Assembly: GCF_002201475.1 (NCBI RefSeq)
Contig: NZ_CP021422.1
Coordinates: 558,001 to 622,000 of the forward strand
Reading direction: 5' to 3'
Origin: Acutalibacter muris
Lineage (GTDB): Bacteria; Bacillota; Clostridia; Oscillospirales; Acutalibacteraceae
Length of the DNA: 64,000 nt
Below, one piece after another: positions 37,271-46,697 of the stretch. Under the pieces are notes generated by a model that was given only the letters and a program-made list of their open reading frames with translations, had not been told where the DNA came from and ran no database searches. The stretch's first letter is position 1. Every line of letters starts with the position of its first letter. The translations under genes and the position numbers were made by a program.

Positions 37271-38392
37271 TTAGCCTAGCTTTTCAGCAGCGTCCTTCAG
37301 GAGCTCGATTATCTCCAGGTGCTGGGGGCAGTGGCCCTGGCAGGCCCCGCACTGTATGCACTCCCCGGCCTTGCCGCCGTCCTTGGTGGCGTTGCTGTAG
37401 TGTCCTTTGGCGCGCTTCTCGTCGCCGTAGAGGGTCAGCTGATTCATGGCGCTGAACACTCCGGGGATATTTATCTTCTGCGGGCAGCCGTCCACACAGT
37501 ATTTGCAGGCGGTGCAGGGAATGGTGGGCAGGTTTTTGAGCACCTCCACCACCTGCGCCACAACCTTCTGTTCGCTTTCGTCGAGGGGCTTGAAGCTCTC
37601 CATATAGTTGAGGTTATCGTTCATCTGGGCCTCATCGCTCATGCCCGAGAGCACGGTTATAAGCCCCTCAAGGGACGCGCAATAGCGTACCGCCCAGGAC
37701 GCCACGGAGGCGTTGGGGTCTGCCTTTTTGAATATCTCCTGTACCTCCGGGGTCATGGTAGCCAGAGCCCCGCCCTTGACAGGCTCCATGATAATGACGG
37801 ACTTGCCGTACTTCCTCGCCACCTCATAGCACTTGCGGGACTGTACGCCGTCGCTGTCCCAGTCGGCGTAGTTTATTTGGAGCTGAACGAACTCGGCTTC
37901 GGGGTGCTTTGAGAGGATATCCTCCAGTACGTCTGCGGAGTCGTGGAAGGAAAAGCCGATATGCTTGGCCTTACCCTGCTCCTTGAGCTCCTTCAAAAAT
38001 TCCCAGGCCCCCAGTTTCTCGGACTTCTCCGCGCTTTCCTTGCCCAGAGCATGGAGAAGATAGAAGTCATAGTAGTCAAGATGGGCCCGGTCAAGGGACT
38101 CCTGAAAAATACGCTCCATGTCGGAACGGTCCTTCAGGTCCCAGATGGGCAGCTTTGTTGCGCACTGGAAGCTGTCCCGGGGATAGCGGTCCACCACAGC
38201 CTCGCCCAGGGCCACCTCGGATTTGCCGCCGATATAGACGTAGGCGGTGTCAAAGTATGTAAAGCCCTTGGACATAAAGCTGTCCACCATCTTTTTGGTC
38301 TGTTCGATGTCGATCTCCTCGCCCAGCATGGGCAGGCGCATAAGGCCGAAGCCCAGCTTTTTGATAGACTCTCCTAAATATTTCTCAGACAT
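37271..38392 (-). CDS. Aldo/keto reductase with C-terminal 4Fe-4S domain
   Basis: 373 residues. Residues 1-280 form an AKR barrel (GFGLMRLPMLG, TYFDTAYVYIGGKSEVALGEAV with the catalytic Tyr, LHALGKESAEK), NADPH-dependent. Residues 285-373 carry two cysteine clusters, CTACKYCVDGCP and CIQCGACQGHCP, which bind 4Fe-4S clusters; this fusion is common in anaerobic Clostridia. The substrate is unknown. GGAGGTAAAAA precedes the ATG. The promoter lies at 38426-38456, so it is probably a single-gene unit. Confidence 0.93.
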   Translation of the reverse strand: MSEKYLGESIKKLGFGLMRLPMLGEEIDIEQTKKMVDSFMSKGFTYFDTAYVYIGGKSEVALGEAVVDRYPRDSFQCATKLPIWDLKDRSDMERIFQESLDRAHLDYYDFYLLHALGKESAEKSEKLGAWEFLKELKEQGKAKHIGFSFHDSADVLEDILSKHPEAEFVQLQINYADWDSDGVQSRKCYEVARKYGKSVIIMEPVKGGALATMTPEVQEIFKKADPNASVASWAVRYCASLEGLITVLSGMSDEAQMNDNLNYMESFKPLDESEQKVVAQVVEVLKNLPTIPCTACKYCVDGCPQKINIPGVFSAMNQLTLYGDEKRAKGHYSNATKDGGKAGECIQCGACQGHCPQHLEIIELLKDAAEKLG

Positions 38393-38425
38393 TTTTTACC
38401 TCCTGGTACATGGGATTTAAGTACT

Positions 38426-38456
38426 ATTATAGCATATGGAGCGGACTCTATGTCAA
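38426..38456 (-). promoter_or_regulatory. Promoter of the aldo/keto reductase gene
   Basis: On the minus strand TTGACA (38451-38456) and TATAAT (38426-38431) with a 19-bp spacer; the -10 is extended (TGCTATAAT), which compensates for the long spacer. Confidence 0.7.
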
Positions 38457-38500
38457 GTGATATCTTTCCGCTTTGATAAATATCCCGGAATATCTGTCCG

Positions 38501-39706
38501 TCAACGCAGCTCCTTCAGGTCCTCCTGGGTGCACTCCTTCTGGCCGTACCGGGCCTTCTCATAAACCCTGTGCAGCGTGGGCACAGCTATCCCGGCCGCG
38601 TTCTCGGCCTGTGCGGGGGTCATCCAGCTTTCCGGGGGTTCGCCGGCCTTTAGAAGGGTCTTGCGGTATTTCCTGCGTATAGTGGCGTTTACGGACCGGT
38701 CCCATATCTTTGGCTTTCTCAGGGTCTCCACAAGCTCCCCGGCGTGCTCTTTTTCGTCCCGGCTTAGATACTGCACCACGTCCCGGCTGTCGGTGAAGCT
38801 GCGGCGGAAGTCTTTAAAGAGGTGGATTATAGCCATGACCATGGCAGCTATAAGGGCCACAGTTATAAGCCCGAAGAAGATATAACTCACTATGGGGGGG
38901 ATTTGGAAATAGCTCTTGACCCCCTCGGGCATCATGGCGGAGAAGTCCATATCCGATTGGGCGGGCGGAGGAGTGGAGGCGGTAGACTCTGTTTCGCCCA
39001 CAGGAGTAAATTCCGGCAGCTTTATCTGAACGAAGCCGGTATTGCCGACGGCCATGGGCAAAAGCAGTACGGCGGCAAGGAGTACCCCGATAAGCAGAGC
39101 GGAGCCGGCGATATGCTGTATGCGTTTTGCTGGCAGCCCGTACATATCTTTATTAAGGGTCAGGTAGTCCTCCAGCCGGTCAAGGCCGTTATACCCCACG
39201 CACACCAGCAGATACAGCACAGCCCCCAGCACAGAAAGCCATTGCAGCCTGGGAAAGCCCTTGTCCATCATGCTGCTGGACAGGAACGCCGCAATAAAGG
39301 CCAGGAGCCCGAAATAACTGGGGCGGTCGAAAAGGGAGACGACGGGCCCCTCGTCCTCCTCAACAAGCCTGGAGCGGACACGTATTATACACATTATCAG
39401 CATAAACCCCGCGCCGCCCAGGTGCCCGGTGAGGAGCCACGACAGGGCGCATAGGCCTATGGCGGTTAAAAGGAACTGCCATAGGGCCCGCAGGCGCTTT
39501 ATCGCCAGCCAGCAGAGCCCGGTGGGTACAGAAAAGAGCAGGCCCCGGAAAAAAACGGGTTCAGGTGCCAGCATCTCAAGGCCGGAGAGGCCCGCGAGCA
39601 TATCGAAGAAGGCCGCGAAGATTATGGCCGCCAGCAGTCCGCAGTGGAGCCAGCCCAGCACATAAAGGGTGGCACGGCGGGGATGCTGAATTTTTATACG
39701 TTTCAT
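38501..39706 (-). CDS. Multi-pass membrane protein of a MoxR-DUF58 operon, DUF4129-like C-terminus
   Basis: 401 residues with about seven membrane helices in the first 225 residues, an extracellular Pro/Thr/Ser loop (PEFTPVGETESTASTPPPAQ), one more helix near residue 280, and a cytoplasmic tail (WDRSVNATIRRKYRKTLLKA, AENAAGIAVPTLHRVYEKARY) that resembles DUF4129 regions linked to transglutaminase-type proteins. No transglutaminase core is seen. It is the last gene of the moxR-DUF58 string, 18 bp after the DUF58 gene. The role is unknown. Confidence 0.7.
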   Translation of the reverse strand: MKRIKIQHPRRATLYVLGWLHCGLLAAIIFAAFFDMLAGLSGLEMLAPEPVFFRGLLFSVPTGLCWLAIKRLRALWQFLLTAIGLCALSWLLTGHLGGAGFMLIMCIIRVRSRLVEEDEGPVVSLFDRPSYFGLLAFIAAFLSSSMMDKGFPRLQWLSVLGAVLYLLVCVGYNGLDRLEDYLTLNKDMYGLPAKRIQHIAGSALLIGVLLAAVLLLPMAVGNTGFVQIKLPEFTPVGETESTASTPPPAQSDMDFSAMMPEGVKSYFQIPPIVSYIFFGLITVALIAAMVMAIIHLFKDFRRSFTDSRDVVQYLSRDEKEHAGELVETLRKPKIWDRSVNATIRRKYRKTLLKAGEPPESWMTPAQAENAAGIAVPTLHRVYEKARYGQKECTQEDLKELR

Positions 39707-39724
39707 AAGCGCTCTCCTCCCCGG

Positions 39725-40828
39725 TCAGAATTCCATCCAAATTGTGTCTATGTTCTTGAAAAGCCGGACCTTTTCCCGCTGCTCCTCGGTGGTGCCAAGA
39801 CCGCAAGGGATTACCCGAAGGCCCCGCCCCTTGCCCAGAAGCTCCGAGAACTCAAGGCCGATATCCTCCCGCTGGCTGCGGGATATGAGCACGCAGAGAT
39901 CCTCTCCGGGGGCGGGCAGGCAGGAACAGACAGAGGGCAGGCTGCTGCCGGACTGTAGACAGGCCAGCTTCTTCTTTACGGCCAGAAGGCTGCCGGAGCC
40001 GGAGACGCTCTCCATCCTCCAGCGCTCCCCGGTCTTCGTATCCGTGCCGTTGCTGTAGAGGTCCAGCTCAATGCCCTCCGAGAGCAGGCGCTCCGAGAGG
40101 GAACAGCAGATACGGACGGCGTACTCATTTAAAAAGTCGCTGCCCTGTTCCATGTCCACGGCCAGTATCACCCGCTGGGACAGGGTGGATTCGTGGATGT
40201 TTATAAGGAGCCTGCCGGCTCTTGCTGTGGCCTTCCAGTTGATGTACTTCATGGGGTCGCCTCGGGAGTATTCCCTGAGGCCCCCGAACTCAAAGGGGTC
40301 GTCGCAGACACGCCTGCGGCTCAGTATCTCGCCCATTATCCTGGCGTAGGGTATCTGTATCTGGTGGGTGGGCACTGTCCGGGGGAGCACGTAAAACTCC
40401 GTGTTCTGGGGCATATGGGAGACGTACTTTCGGGTGAGGAACAGGTCCCGGGCGGTAAGCCCCGCCTCGTTAATGCGGAAGTACCCCCTTCCGGCGCATT
40501 TAAAGGGCAGAGTGCGGGTTATCTTCTGGCGCATACTGGCGGTGAACACGTCCCGGCGGTAGGTCTGGTCGCTTAATGAGGAGTTCTCCTCGCTGGAAAA
40601 GTGGAGCCGCTTGTCCATATGGAAGCTTATCTCCAGGACGGGCAGCGGCAAGAGCTTTCGATTCACAATAACCTCTGAGAGTGTCGAGGTTTCGTCCTCC
40701 ACGGCGTACTCCCCGGTGAAGGAGATGCGGCAGCTTAGGCCCTTCTGCCAGAAGCGGTCATAGAGCCATCTGAGTGTGAGGAACAGCAGCAAAAGGACCG
40801 CCGCCGATATGAGCAGGGGTATAAGCAT
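39725..40828 (-). CDS. DUF58 domain protein
   Basis: 367 residues. Two N-terminal membrane helices (LISAAVLLLLFLTLRWLY) precede a beta-rich region, and the DUF58 core is DPFEFGGLREYSRGDPMKYINWKATARAG, followed by VILAVDMEQGSDFLNEYAVRIC. DUF58 proteins resemble VWA domains and usually work with MoxR ATPases. It starts 2 bp after the MoxR stop, so the two are cotranslated. Confidence 0.9.
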   Translation of the reverse strand: MLIPLLISAAVLLLLFLTLRWLYDRFWQKGLSCRISFTGEYAVEDETSTLSEVIVNRKLLPLPVLEISFHMDKRLHFSSEENSSLSDQTYRRDVFTASMRQKITRTLPFKCAGRGYFRINEAGLTARDLFLTRKYVSHMPQNTEFYVLPRTVPTHQIQIPYARIMGEILSRRRVCDDPFEFGGLREYSRGDPMKYINWKATARAGRLLINIHESTLSQRVILAVDMEQGSDFLNEYAVRICCSLSERLLSEGIELDLYSNGTDTKTGERWRMESVSGSGSLLAVKKKLACLQSGSSLPSVCSCLPAPGEDLCVLISRSQREDIGLEFSELLGKGRGLRVIPCGLGTTEEQREKVRLFKNIDTIWMEF

Positions 40829-40830
40829 GG

Positions 40831-41769
40831 CTATCTCTGCCCCCAGTCCTCGGTGGGGACAGTGACGGAATTCAAGAGATCCTCCGCCGCTTTCTTCTGC
40901 CCGGCGGTGCCGGTGACGCCGCTGAGGTCGAGTCTGTGGGCTATGACCGGCACGGCCACAGCCTTCACGTCCTCCGGGGTGACAAAGTCCCTGCCCTGTA
41001 TGAGGGCGTAGGACTGACAGGCCCGAAGGAGCGCCAGAGTGCCCCGGGGGCTTATGCCCAGCTCAACGCCCTTCATGGCGCGGGAGGCTTGGCTTAAAGA
41101 GGCTATGTAACCCATCATCACCTTGTGGACGAAGACCTCCCGGGACTGCCTTTGAAGGGCCAGTATCTCCTCCTGAGTGCAGACGGGCTGAAGCTCCGCA
41201 AGGGGCTCGGCGGCGCGGAAGCGCTCTAGAATAGCGACCTCCTGCTCGGGGGTGGGCGGAGCCATGGATATGCGCATTAAAAAGCGGTCCAGCTGGGCCT
41301 CGGGCAGAGGATAGGTGCCCAGGGTTTCAACAGGGTTCTGAGTGGCGATGACGAAGAAGGGGGGCGGCAGCTCCCGGGTCACGCCGTCAACGGTGACGGT
41401 GCCCTCGGCCATGCACTCAAGTAAGCTGGACTGGGTGCGTGGGGTGGCGCGGTTTATCTCGTCGGCCAGCAGGATATTGCAGAATACCGGGCCGGGCTGG
41501 AAGACAAATTCCGACTGCTGCTGGTCGAAAAAGTTCAGGCCCGTAACATCCGAGGGCAGCAGGTCCGGGGTGAACTGGACCCGGCCGAATTTTGCGCTGA
41601 TGGACCGGGACAGAGCCCTTGCCATCACGGTCTTGCCCATGCCGGGCACGTCCTCCACCAGCACGTGGCCGCCTGAGATAAGGGCCGTCAGCAGCAGGTC
41701 GGTGACGGTCTCCTGGCCCACAAGGACCTTTGCGATGTTTTCTTTAATGGCTGTGATCGGGGTCTGCAT
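40831..41769 (-). CDS. MoxR family AAA+ ATPase
   Basis: 312 residues. Walker A is VLVEDVPGMGKTVMARAL, Walker B is NILLADEINRATPRTQSSLL, and sensor 1 is FVIATQNPVETLG. MoxR proteins act as chaperones that assemble metal-binding or VWA-like complexes. AAAGGAG precedes ATG 41769. It heads the moxR-DUF58-membrane protein trio and lies 24 bp after the GT4-CsaB gene on the same strand. Confidence 0.93.
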   Translation of the reverse strand: MQTPITAIKENIAKVLVGQETVTDLLLTALISGGHVLVEDVPGMGKTVMARALSRSISAKFGRVQFTPDLLPSDVTGLNFFDQQQSEFVFQPGPVFCNILLADEINRATPRTQSSLLECMAEGTVTVDGVTRELPPPFFVIATQNPVETLGTYPLPEAQLDRFLMRISMAPPTPEQEVAILERFRAAEPLAELQPVCTQEEILALQRQSREVFVHKVMMGYIASLSQASRAMKGVELGISPRGTLALLRACQSYALIQGRDFVTPEDVKAVAVPVIAHRLDLSGVTGTAGQKKAAEDLLNSVTVPTEDWGQR

Positions 41770-41793
41770 AGTTTGTTTTGCTCCTTTCGGGGG

Positions 41794-44040
41794 TTATAAT
41801 AAAAGCTCTTTTACGGCCTGGAGGTTCACCTTCTCCACCTCTATGAGCCGCTTTGTCTTTTCCATAAGCTCCTGCCGCCGGGGCAGCTGCCTATACGCCT
41901 CCTCAAGGGCGGCGACGAGCCAGCTTTCGGTGACGGCGCTCAGGTCCGTCCACTGGCCGTAGTCCAGATAGCGGAGGAAGGAGCCTATCTTGGGGTCGTA
42001 GCTGACGCCCACCAGCGGCGCGCCGGAGAGGGAGGAGAATATCAGGCCGTGCAGGCGCATGGACACCACCACGCTCATGCGGCCCAGAAGGGAGATGAGA
42101 AGCTCCGGGCTCCCTATGCCGTCCAGCAGTACGCCGGGCCCCTCCATCTTGTCCATAACCGCCTTTGCCGCGGCTCCGTCCTGAAGGGAGTTGATGGACA
42201 GAAACACGGGGGTAAGCCCCAGCTTCTCCCTGGCGTATTCGGCCGCCGCCGCCAGCACCGGGGCCTTCTCGTAAAAGCCCCACCAGGTACGCAGCAGAAA
42301 ACAGATATACCTGCCCTCCGGGTCCAGCCCCCGGTCCAGTAGTATCTTGTCCGCCTGGGAGAGGGGCGCGGGTTCCAGCACCAGGGCCGGGTCGCTGCCA
42401 AGGCTTATCCTGGGCCTGTCCACGCCGTAACGCCGGAGCTCCTGCATAGAGTCGGGCTCCCTGAGGGTGATGGAGTCCACGGAGCTGTTGAGCACCCAGC
42501 TTGCAAGCTTTATATTACGCCCGCCTCTTACCGGGCCTATGCCGCAGCCGTACATGGCCACCCTGCACCCGCAGCGCTTGGCCGCCCAGAGGGTAAAGAG
42601 GTAGTACCATAAGCTCCTGTGGCTGGTGGCGTTCTGTATGAGGGTGCCGCCGCCGTTGATATAGAGCCGGGCCTTTCTCATGTGCCAGAGGATTTTCGGA
42701 ATATTGAAGGTGTACACGGCGTTTACCCTATAGCGCTCCTTGATGCTCAGGGTGTTCTTGGCAAGCACCGTTATGGGCACATACTCGTCCAGTTCCCGCA
42801 CGGAGTGGAGTATGGACTTGAGGATAGCGTCGTCCCCGGCGTTGCCGTGGCCGTATGCCCCGCAGACCACCACGCCGTCCCGACGCTCCCTCCGAGTCTC
42901 GCGGCTCTGTATGCGCCCCTTCCGGGCCTCCCGGGCCAGTATGCTCTCGTATATCTCCAGCTGGCAGACCACCATGCTTTCCAGCGACAGCTTCTTGCTG
43001 GCCTTTTCATAGAGCCGGTCGCCCATAGTTTTGCGCAGCTCCGGGTCCTGGGCAAAAGCTGTAAGATACCGGGCCAGCTCCTTCTCGTCCCCGGGGGTGA
43101 ACAGGAAACCGTTCTCCCCGTGGTCTATGAGCACCGGAACACCGCCTACCCGGGAGGATATTGTGGGAAGATGGGAGCGGGTGCCGTCGGTGATGGCATA
43201 GGGGAAGGTCTCTGAAAGGGAGGTCAGCAGGTTGATATCTATGGCGTTATAGAAGGAGGGAATGTCCGTCACCCAGCCCACAAAGAACACCCGGTTCTCC
43301 AGTCCCAGAGAGCGGGCCATCTCCCTGAGCTTTTCCATGGTGTTGCCGTCCCCGGCGCAGATAAGCTTCAGGTTCGGGCACTGCCCGCAGGCAATCTTCA
43401 TGGCCCGCAGCAGGGTGGGGTGGTCCTTCACCGGGTCCAGCCGGGCAACGATGCCGCCCAGCACGTCCCCGGGTTCATAGGGGACCCCCAGTTCCTTTAA
43501 GAATTCCTCTTTTGGGCGGAGCTTTAAGGGGGTCGTGAAGTCAATGCCGTTATAGATGGTGTAGATGCGGTCCGTGGGGAAACCACGCTTTATAAGGAGC
43601 TCCCGCATGGGGTCGGAAACGCCGATATAGTAGTTGAGCCGGCGGAGGACCACAAGGTTCGTGGTGCCGTAGCTGAGCCGGGCAACTGGCCGGCCCAGGT
43701 AGTCCAGTCTATAGTCGCTGTGGACGGTGGTGACCACCGGGGCTTTTATAAAGTGCTTTAAGAGGTTTCCCATAAGGTTGCCCCGGGCCCCGTGGCAGTG
43801 GATAATATCCACCTGCCGGCCGGAGAGGAGCTTTTTAAGCTCTCTAAGACCTATAAAGGGGTTGCCGCTCTCTATCACGTGGATGGGTATGCCCATCTTC
43901 CGGGCGTCGTCGGAAAACTCGCCTCGCATGAAGCAGAACAGCTGTGCGTCGATAGAGCGGTTCAGCTCCCGCAGAAGGTGGAGCACATGGGTCTTTGCGC
44001 CGCCAGTGTCGCCGCCGCCGATAAGGTGGATAACTCTCAT
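41794..44040 (-). CDS. Fusion: GT4 glycosyltransferase + CsaB polysaccharide pyruvyl transferase
   Basis: 748 residues. Residues 1-365 form a GT4 glycosyltransferase (HLIGGGDTGGAKTHVLHLL, YTIYNGIDFTTPL, GGIVARLDPVKDHPTLLRA, SLSETFPYAITDGTRSHLP). After a basic linker (GRIQSRETRRERRDG), residues 385-748 are a CsaB-type pyruvyl transferase (CGAYGHGNAGDDAILKSIL, YINGGGTLIQNATSHRSLWYY, SMRLHGLIFSSLSGAPLVGVSYDPK). CsaB adds pyruvate ketals to the secondary wall polymer, the ligand of SLH domains; three SLH proteins are encoded in this window. It overlaps a GNAT gene by 4 bp. Confidence 0.9.
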   Translation of the reverse strand: MRVIHLIGGGDTGGAKTHVLHLLRELNRSIDAQLFCFMRGEFSDDARKMGIPIHVIESGNPFIGLRELKKLLSGRQVDIIHCHGARGNLMGNLLKHFIKAPVVTTVHSDYRLDYLGRPVARLSYGTTNLVVLRRLNYYIGVSDPMRELLIKRGFPTDRIYTIYNGIDFTTPLKLRPKEEFLKELGVPYEPGDVLGGIVARLDPVKDHPTLLRAMKIACGQCPNLKLICAGDGNTMEKLREMARSLGLENRVFFVGWVTDIPSFYNAIDINLLTSLSETFPYAITDGTRSHLPTISSRVGGVPVLIDHGENGFLFTPGDEKELARYLTAFAQDPELRKTMGDRLYEKASKKLSLESMVVCQLEIYESILAREARKGRIQSRETRRERRDGVVVCGAYGHGNAGDDAILKSILHSVRELDEYVPITVLAKNTLSIKERYRVNAVYTFNIPKILWHMRKARLYINGGGTLIQNATSHRSLWYYLFTLWAAKRCGCRVAMYGCGIGPVRGGRNIKLASWVLNSSVDSITLREPDSMQELRRYGVDRPRISLGSDPALVLEPAPLSQADKILLDRGLDPEGRYICFLLRTWWGFYEKAPVLAAAAEYAREKLGLTPVFLSINSLQDGAAAKAVMDKMEGPGVLLDGIGSPELLISLLGRMSVVVSMRLHGLIFSSLSGAPLVGVSYDPKIGSFLRYLDYGQWTDLSAVTESWLVAALEEAYRQLPRRQELMEKTKRLIEVEKVNLQAVKELLL

Positions 44041-44489
44041 TTTGTTCCTTCCTTTGCACCCGCCGGAGCGCTGCCCAGCAGTTTCTCCATGTCCACGTGG
44101 GGGCAGTGCTCGTCCAGATATTCCTCCCCTACCTGGACATAGCCCAGCTTTTTATAGAAGCCTGCCGCCTGGACCTGGGCGGAGAGCGCCACTTTTTTCG
44201 CCCCTTTAAGGACCAGGGCGGCCTCGGCCTCGTTCATGACGGCCTCGCCCAAATGCTGGCCCCGGCGGTCCTCTTTAACGGCCACCCGGCCTATATGCCA
44301 GGAGTCGGGGCCCTCGGGGAACATACGGCAGCAGGCGACGGCCTCCTCGCCGTCGAACAGCACCAGGTGAAGGGCCCTGTTGTCGGTGTCGTCGAACTCG
44401 TAGGAGAAGCCCTGCTCCTCCATGAATACCTCCCGGCGCAGGGACCGGGCGGCGGAGGGCAGGGTCATGGACATTTCAAATCTTAGCAT
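44037..44489 (-). CDS. GNAT acetyltransferase (ElaA/YjcF-like)
   Basis: 150 residues. The pattern RREVFMEEQGFSYEFDDTDN is typical of the ElaA/YjcF group, with IGRVAVKEDRRGQHLGEAVMNEAE as the acetyl-CoA loop and VQAAGFYKKLGYVQVGEEYLDE near the end. AGGAGAGATAGAA precedes ATG 44489. It lies between the RluA and GT4-CsaB genes in one transcript. The substrate is unknown. Confidence 0.88.
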   Translation of the reverse strand: MLRFEMSMTLPSAARSLRREVFMEEQGFSYEFDDTDNRALHLVLFDGEEAVACCRMFPEGPDSWHIGRVAVKEDRRGQHLGEAVMNEAEAALVLKGAKKVALSAQVQAAGFYKKLGYVQVGEEYLDEHCPHVDMEKLLGSAPAGAKEGTK

Positions 44490-44491
44490 TT

Positions 44492-45460
44492 CTATCTCTC
44501 CTTCTTATAGAAGTCCTCTAAAAACCAGACCTTTGGCACGGTAAAGACCCGGCCGTTAAGATACTCTAATATCCCGGCTGGGGTGGTGAAGCGGAAACCC
44601 AGCTTATAGGAGTATAAGGCCTGCCACTTGAGCCCCAGGGCCTTATTCACGCTGTTCTTCCCGTACTTGCCGTCCCCGGCCAGGGGATGGCCGATGGAGG
44701 CCATATGTGCCCGTATCTGGTGGGTGCGGCCTGTGAGCAGGTCCACCTCCAGAAGTGACAGGCCTCCCCGCTCCTCCAGCACCCGGTACCGGGTCTTTAT
44801 GGTCTTGGCCCCGGGAGAGGGCTTATCGTCTATATAGACCCGGTTCTGGGCCTCGTTCTTCACAAGGTGCCCGGTAAGGAGCGCGGACTTTTCCGTCATT
44901 CTGCCGCAGACCAGGCAGAGGTAGAGCTTTGTAAGCTCCCTGTCCTTTACCTTTTGATTCAGTATCCGCAGACTCTCGGCGTTCTTTGCCGCCATCACTA
45001 TGCCCCCGGTGTTGCGGTCTATGCGGTTCACAAGGGCCGGGGCAAAGCTGTTCTCCTTCTCGGGGAGGTATTCCCCTCTATCGTAGAGATAGTGCTGTAC
45101 CCGGGCAATCAGTGAGTCGAAGTGGTAGTTCTCGTCGGGGTGTACTATGAGCCCGGGCTGCTTGTCCAGAAGCAGGAGGTTCTCGTCCTCATAGACTATA
45201 CCGAGCTTTTTGGGGGCTTTAAGGAAGTCGTAGTCCTTGGGCTCTGCCTGGAAGTATTCCTCCTGCCAGAAGACTGTGAGCGTATCCCCGGCCGAGAGCC
45301 GGGAGTCGGGGGCGCACCGGGAGCCGTTCAGGCGCACGTCCTTTGTGCGTATGCACTTATACAGGACCTTCTGGGGCAGGTTCGGAAAAGTTTTTAGGAG
45401 AAAACGGTCCAGGCGTTGACCGCCGTCGTTTTCCGATATTTCTATTATCCTGCGGGGCAA
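44492..45460 (-). CDS. RluA family RNA pseudouridine synthase
   Basis: 322 residues with an N-terminal S4 RNA-binding domain (GQRLDRFLLKTFPNLPQ, VRLNGSR) and a RluA catalytic core. The catalytic Asp is in ALVNRIDRNTGGIVMAAK and the C-terminal GRTHQIRAHMASIGHPLAGD is intact. It likely modifies 23S rRNA; which uridine is not inferable. I start at TTG 45460 after AGAGGTGAT; earlier starts lie in the overlapping ThrE gene and give residues without family resemblance. Confidence 0.9.
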   Translation of the reverse strand: MPRRIIEISENDGGQRLDRFLLKTFPNLPQKVLYKCIRTKDVRLNGSRCAPDSRLSAGDTLTVFWQEEYFQAEPKDYDFLKAPKKLGIVYEDENLLLLDKQPGLIVHPDENYHFDSLIARVQHYLYDRGEYLPEKENSFAPALVNRIDRNTGGIVMAAKNAESLRILNQKVKDRELTKLYLCLVCGRMTEKSALLTGHLVKNEAQNRVYIDDKPSPGAKTIKTRYRVLEERGGLSLLEVDLLTGRTHQIRAHMASIGHPLAGDGKYGKNSVNKALGLKWQALYSYKLGFRFTTPAGILEYLNGRVFTVPKVWFLEDFYKKER

Positions 45461-45464
45461 GTTA

Positions 45465-45926
45465 TCACCTCTTTTTATTGGGGCGGTGGAACAGGAACGG
45501 GGGCAGGGACTGGACAATGCCGGTGCCAAGGGCTATGGCCACCGCTATCTTGATGGTCTCAAGGCCCTTCTCTAAAGCCATGGCGTCGTTACCCATGAAG
45601 AAGTTGTAGCCGGTATAGTATATCCCCGCCCCGGGCACCAGGGGGAAGATGCCGCAGATAAGGAACACCGTCACCGGGGCCCTTCTGGCAAAGGAGAACA
45701 CACGGGACAGCCACGCTAACGCCAGGGTCGCCAGGAACGACGCGGCCACGGTGCCGCTGCCCAGGCCCTGGGCCAGAAGGTATACCAGCCACCCGGCGCC
45801 GCCGGTGAGCCCGGTATAGAACAGCTCCTTTTTGGGGGCGTGGAAGATGACCGCGAAGGCGATGGTGGATATGAACGCCACCAAAACCTGCAAAACGCCG
45901 TTCCCTATGGCTAAAAGACCGGTCAT
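45465..45926 (-). CDS. Threonine/serine exporter family protein, small subunit (ThrE_2)
   Basis: 153 residues with four or five membrane helices. It matches the ThrE C-terminal module (DUF3815), e.g. FLICGIFPLVPGAGIYYTGYNFFMG. In Corynebacterium ThrE this module is fused to the ThrE_1 part; here it is a separate gene that overlaps ThrE_1 by 4 bp. The two together would form an exporter of threonine, serine or a related metabolite. Confidence 0.88.
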   Translation of the reverse strand: MTGLLAIGNGVLQVLVAFISTIAFAVIFHAPKKELFYTGLTGGAGWLVYLLAQGLGSGTVAASFLATLALAWLSRVFSFARRAPVTVFLICGIFPLVPGAGIYYTGYNFFMGNDAMALEKGLETIKIAVAIALGTGIVQSLPPFLFHRPNKKR

Positions 45927-46693
45927 AGAAGGGCACCCCCTGTCAGAACAGACAGGGCCTTAATTACAAAGCCCACCCCCACGGCTATGCAGCCGCCCAC
46001 TAAGAAAGCGTCCAGCATACGTATTGCGCCGGAGAGGTAGTCGCCGCTGAAGAAGTCCCTGATGGAGTTGGTAAGGGCCACCCCGGGCACCAGGCGGATG
46101 ATGGAGCCGATTATTATCTTGTCCATATTCTGCCCAAGGCCCATAAGGAAAAACGCCGCGCCGCAGAGGGTCACAAGGGCGCTGGAGGAGAGATTCTTTA
46201 AAAACTTTGACATACCCTTTCTGTCCGCGAAGTCCAGGTACAGCTCCAGCACCACGCCGCAGAAGAACGCCACCAGAGAGTCCAGAGGTCCACCGCCGAA
46301 AAGGAAGCTGAACGCCGCGCTGCCCGCAGCGCAGCAGAGCACCCGGGCGGGCAGGGGGGAATAGGATATGCTTTTTATCCCCTCAAGGCGCATAAGGGCC
46401 TCCTCTGGGGTGTGCAGGCCCTCGGCTATCTCCCGGGAGAGCTGGTTCACGGCCATTATGCGCCCCAGGTGCACCGTGGTGCCGGGGACATAGCGGAAGG
46501 TGGTGCTATGGCTGACGCCGTCCTCGCTGGCCGTGGCGAAGATGGAGTTTGTGAGCACATACACGTCAAAGCCCTCTATATTATAGGCTCGGGCCACCCG
46601 CTCCATGGTCTCCTGGACCCGGGATATCTCCGCGCCGTTCTCTAAAAGGATCTGGCCCATCCTAAAGGGCAGCTCCAGTGTGGATAAAGGCAT
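45923..46693 (-). CDS. Threonine/serine exporter family protein, large subunit (ThrE_1)
   Basis: 256 residues. The N-terminal cytoplasmic part has ENGAEISRVQETMERVARAY and SIFATASEDG, typical of DUF1212/ThrE_1, followed by about five membrane helices (e.g. IIGSIIRLVPGVALTNSIRDF). AAAGGAG lies 8 nt before ATG 46693. It follows the HD-GYP-like gene by 4 bp in a longer transcript from 50395. Confidence 0.9.
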   Translation of the reverse strand: MPLSTLELPFRMGQILLENGAEISRVQETMERVARAYNIEGFDVYVLTNSIFATASEDGVSHSTTFRYVPGTTVHLGRIMAVNQLSREIAEGLHTPEEALMRLEGIKSISYSPLPARVLCCAAGSAAFSFLFGGGPLDSLVAFFCGVVLELYLDFADRKGMSKFLKNLSSSALVTLCGAAFFLMGLGQNMDKIIIGSIIRLVPGVALTNSIRDFFSGDYLSGAIRMLDAFLVGGCIAVGVGFVIKALSVLTGGALL

Positions 46694-46697
46694 AGGG

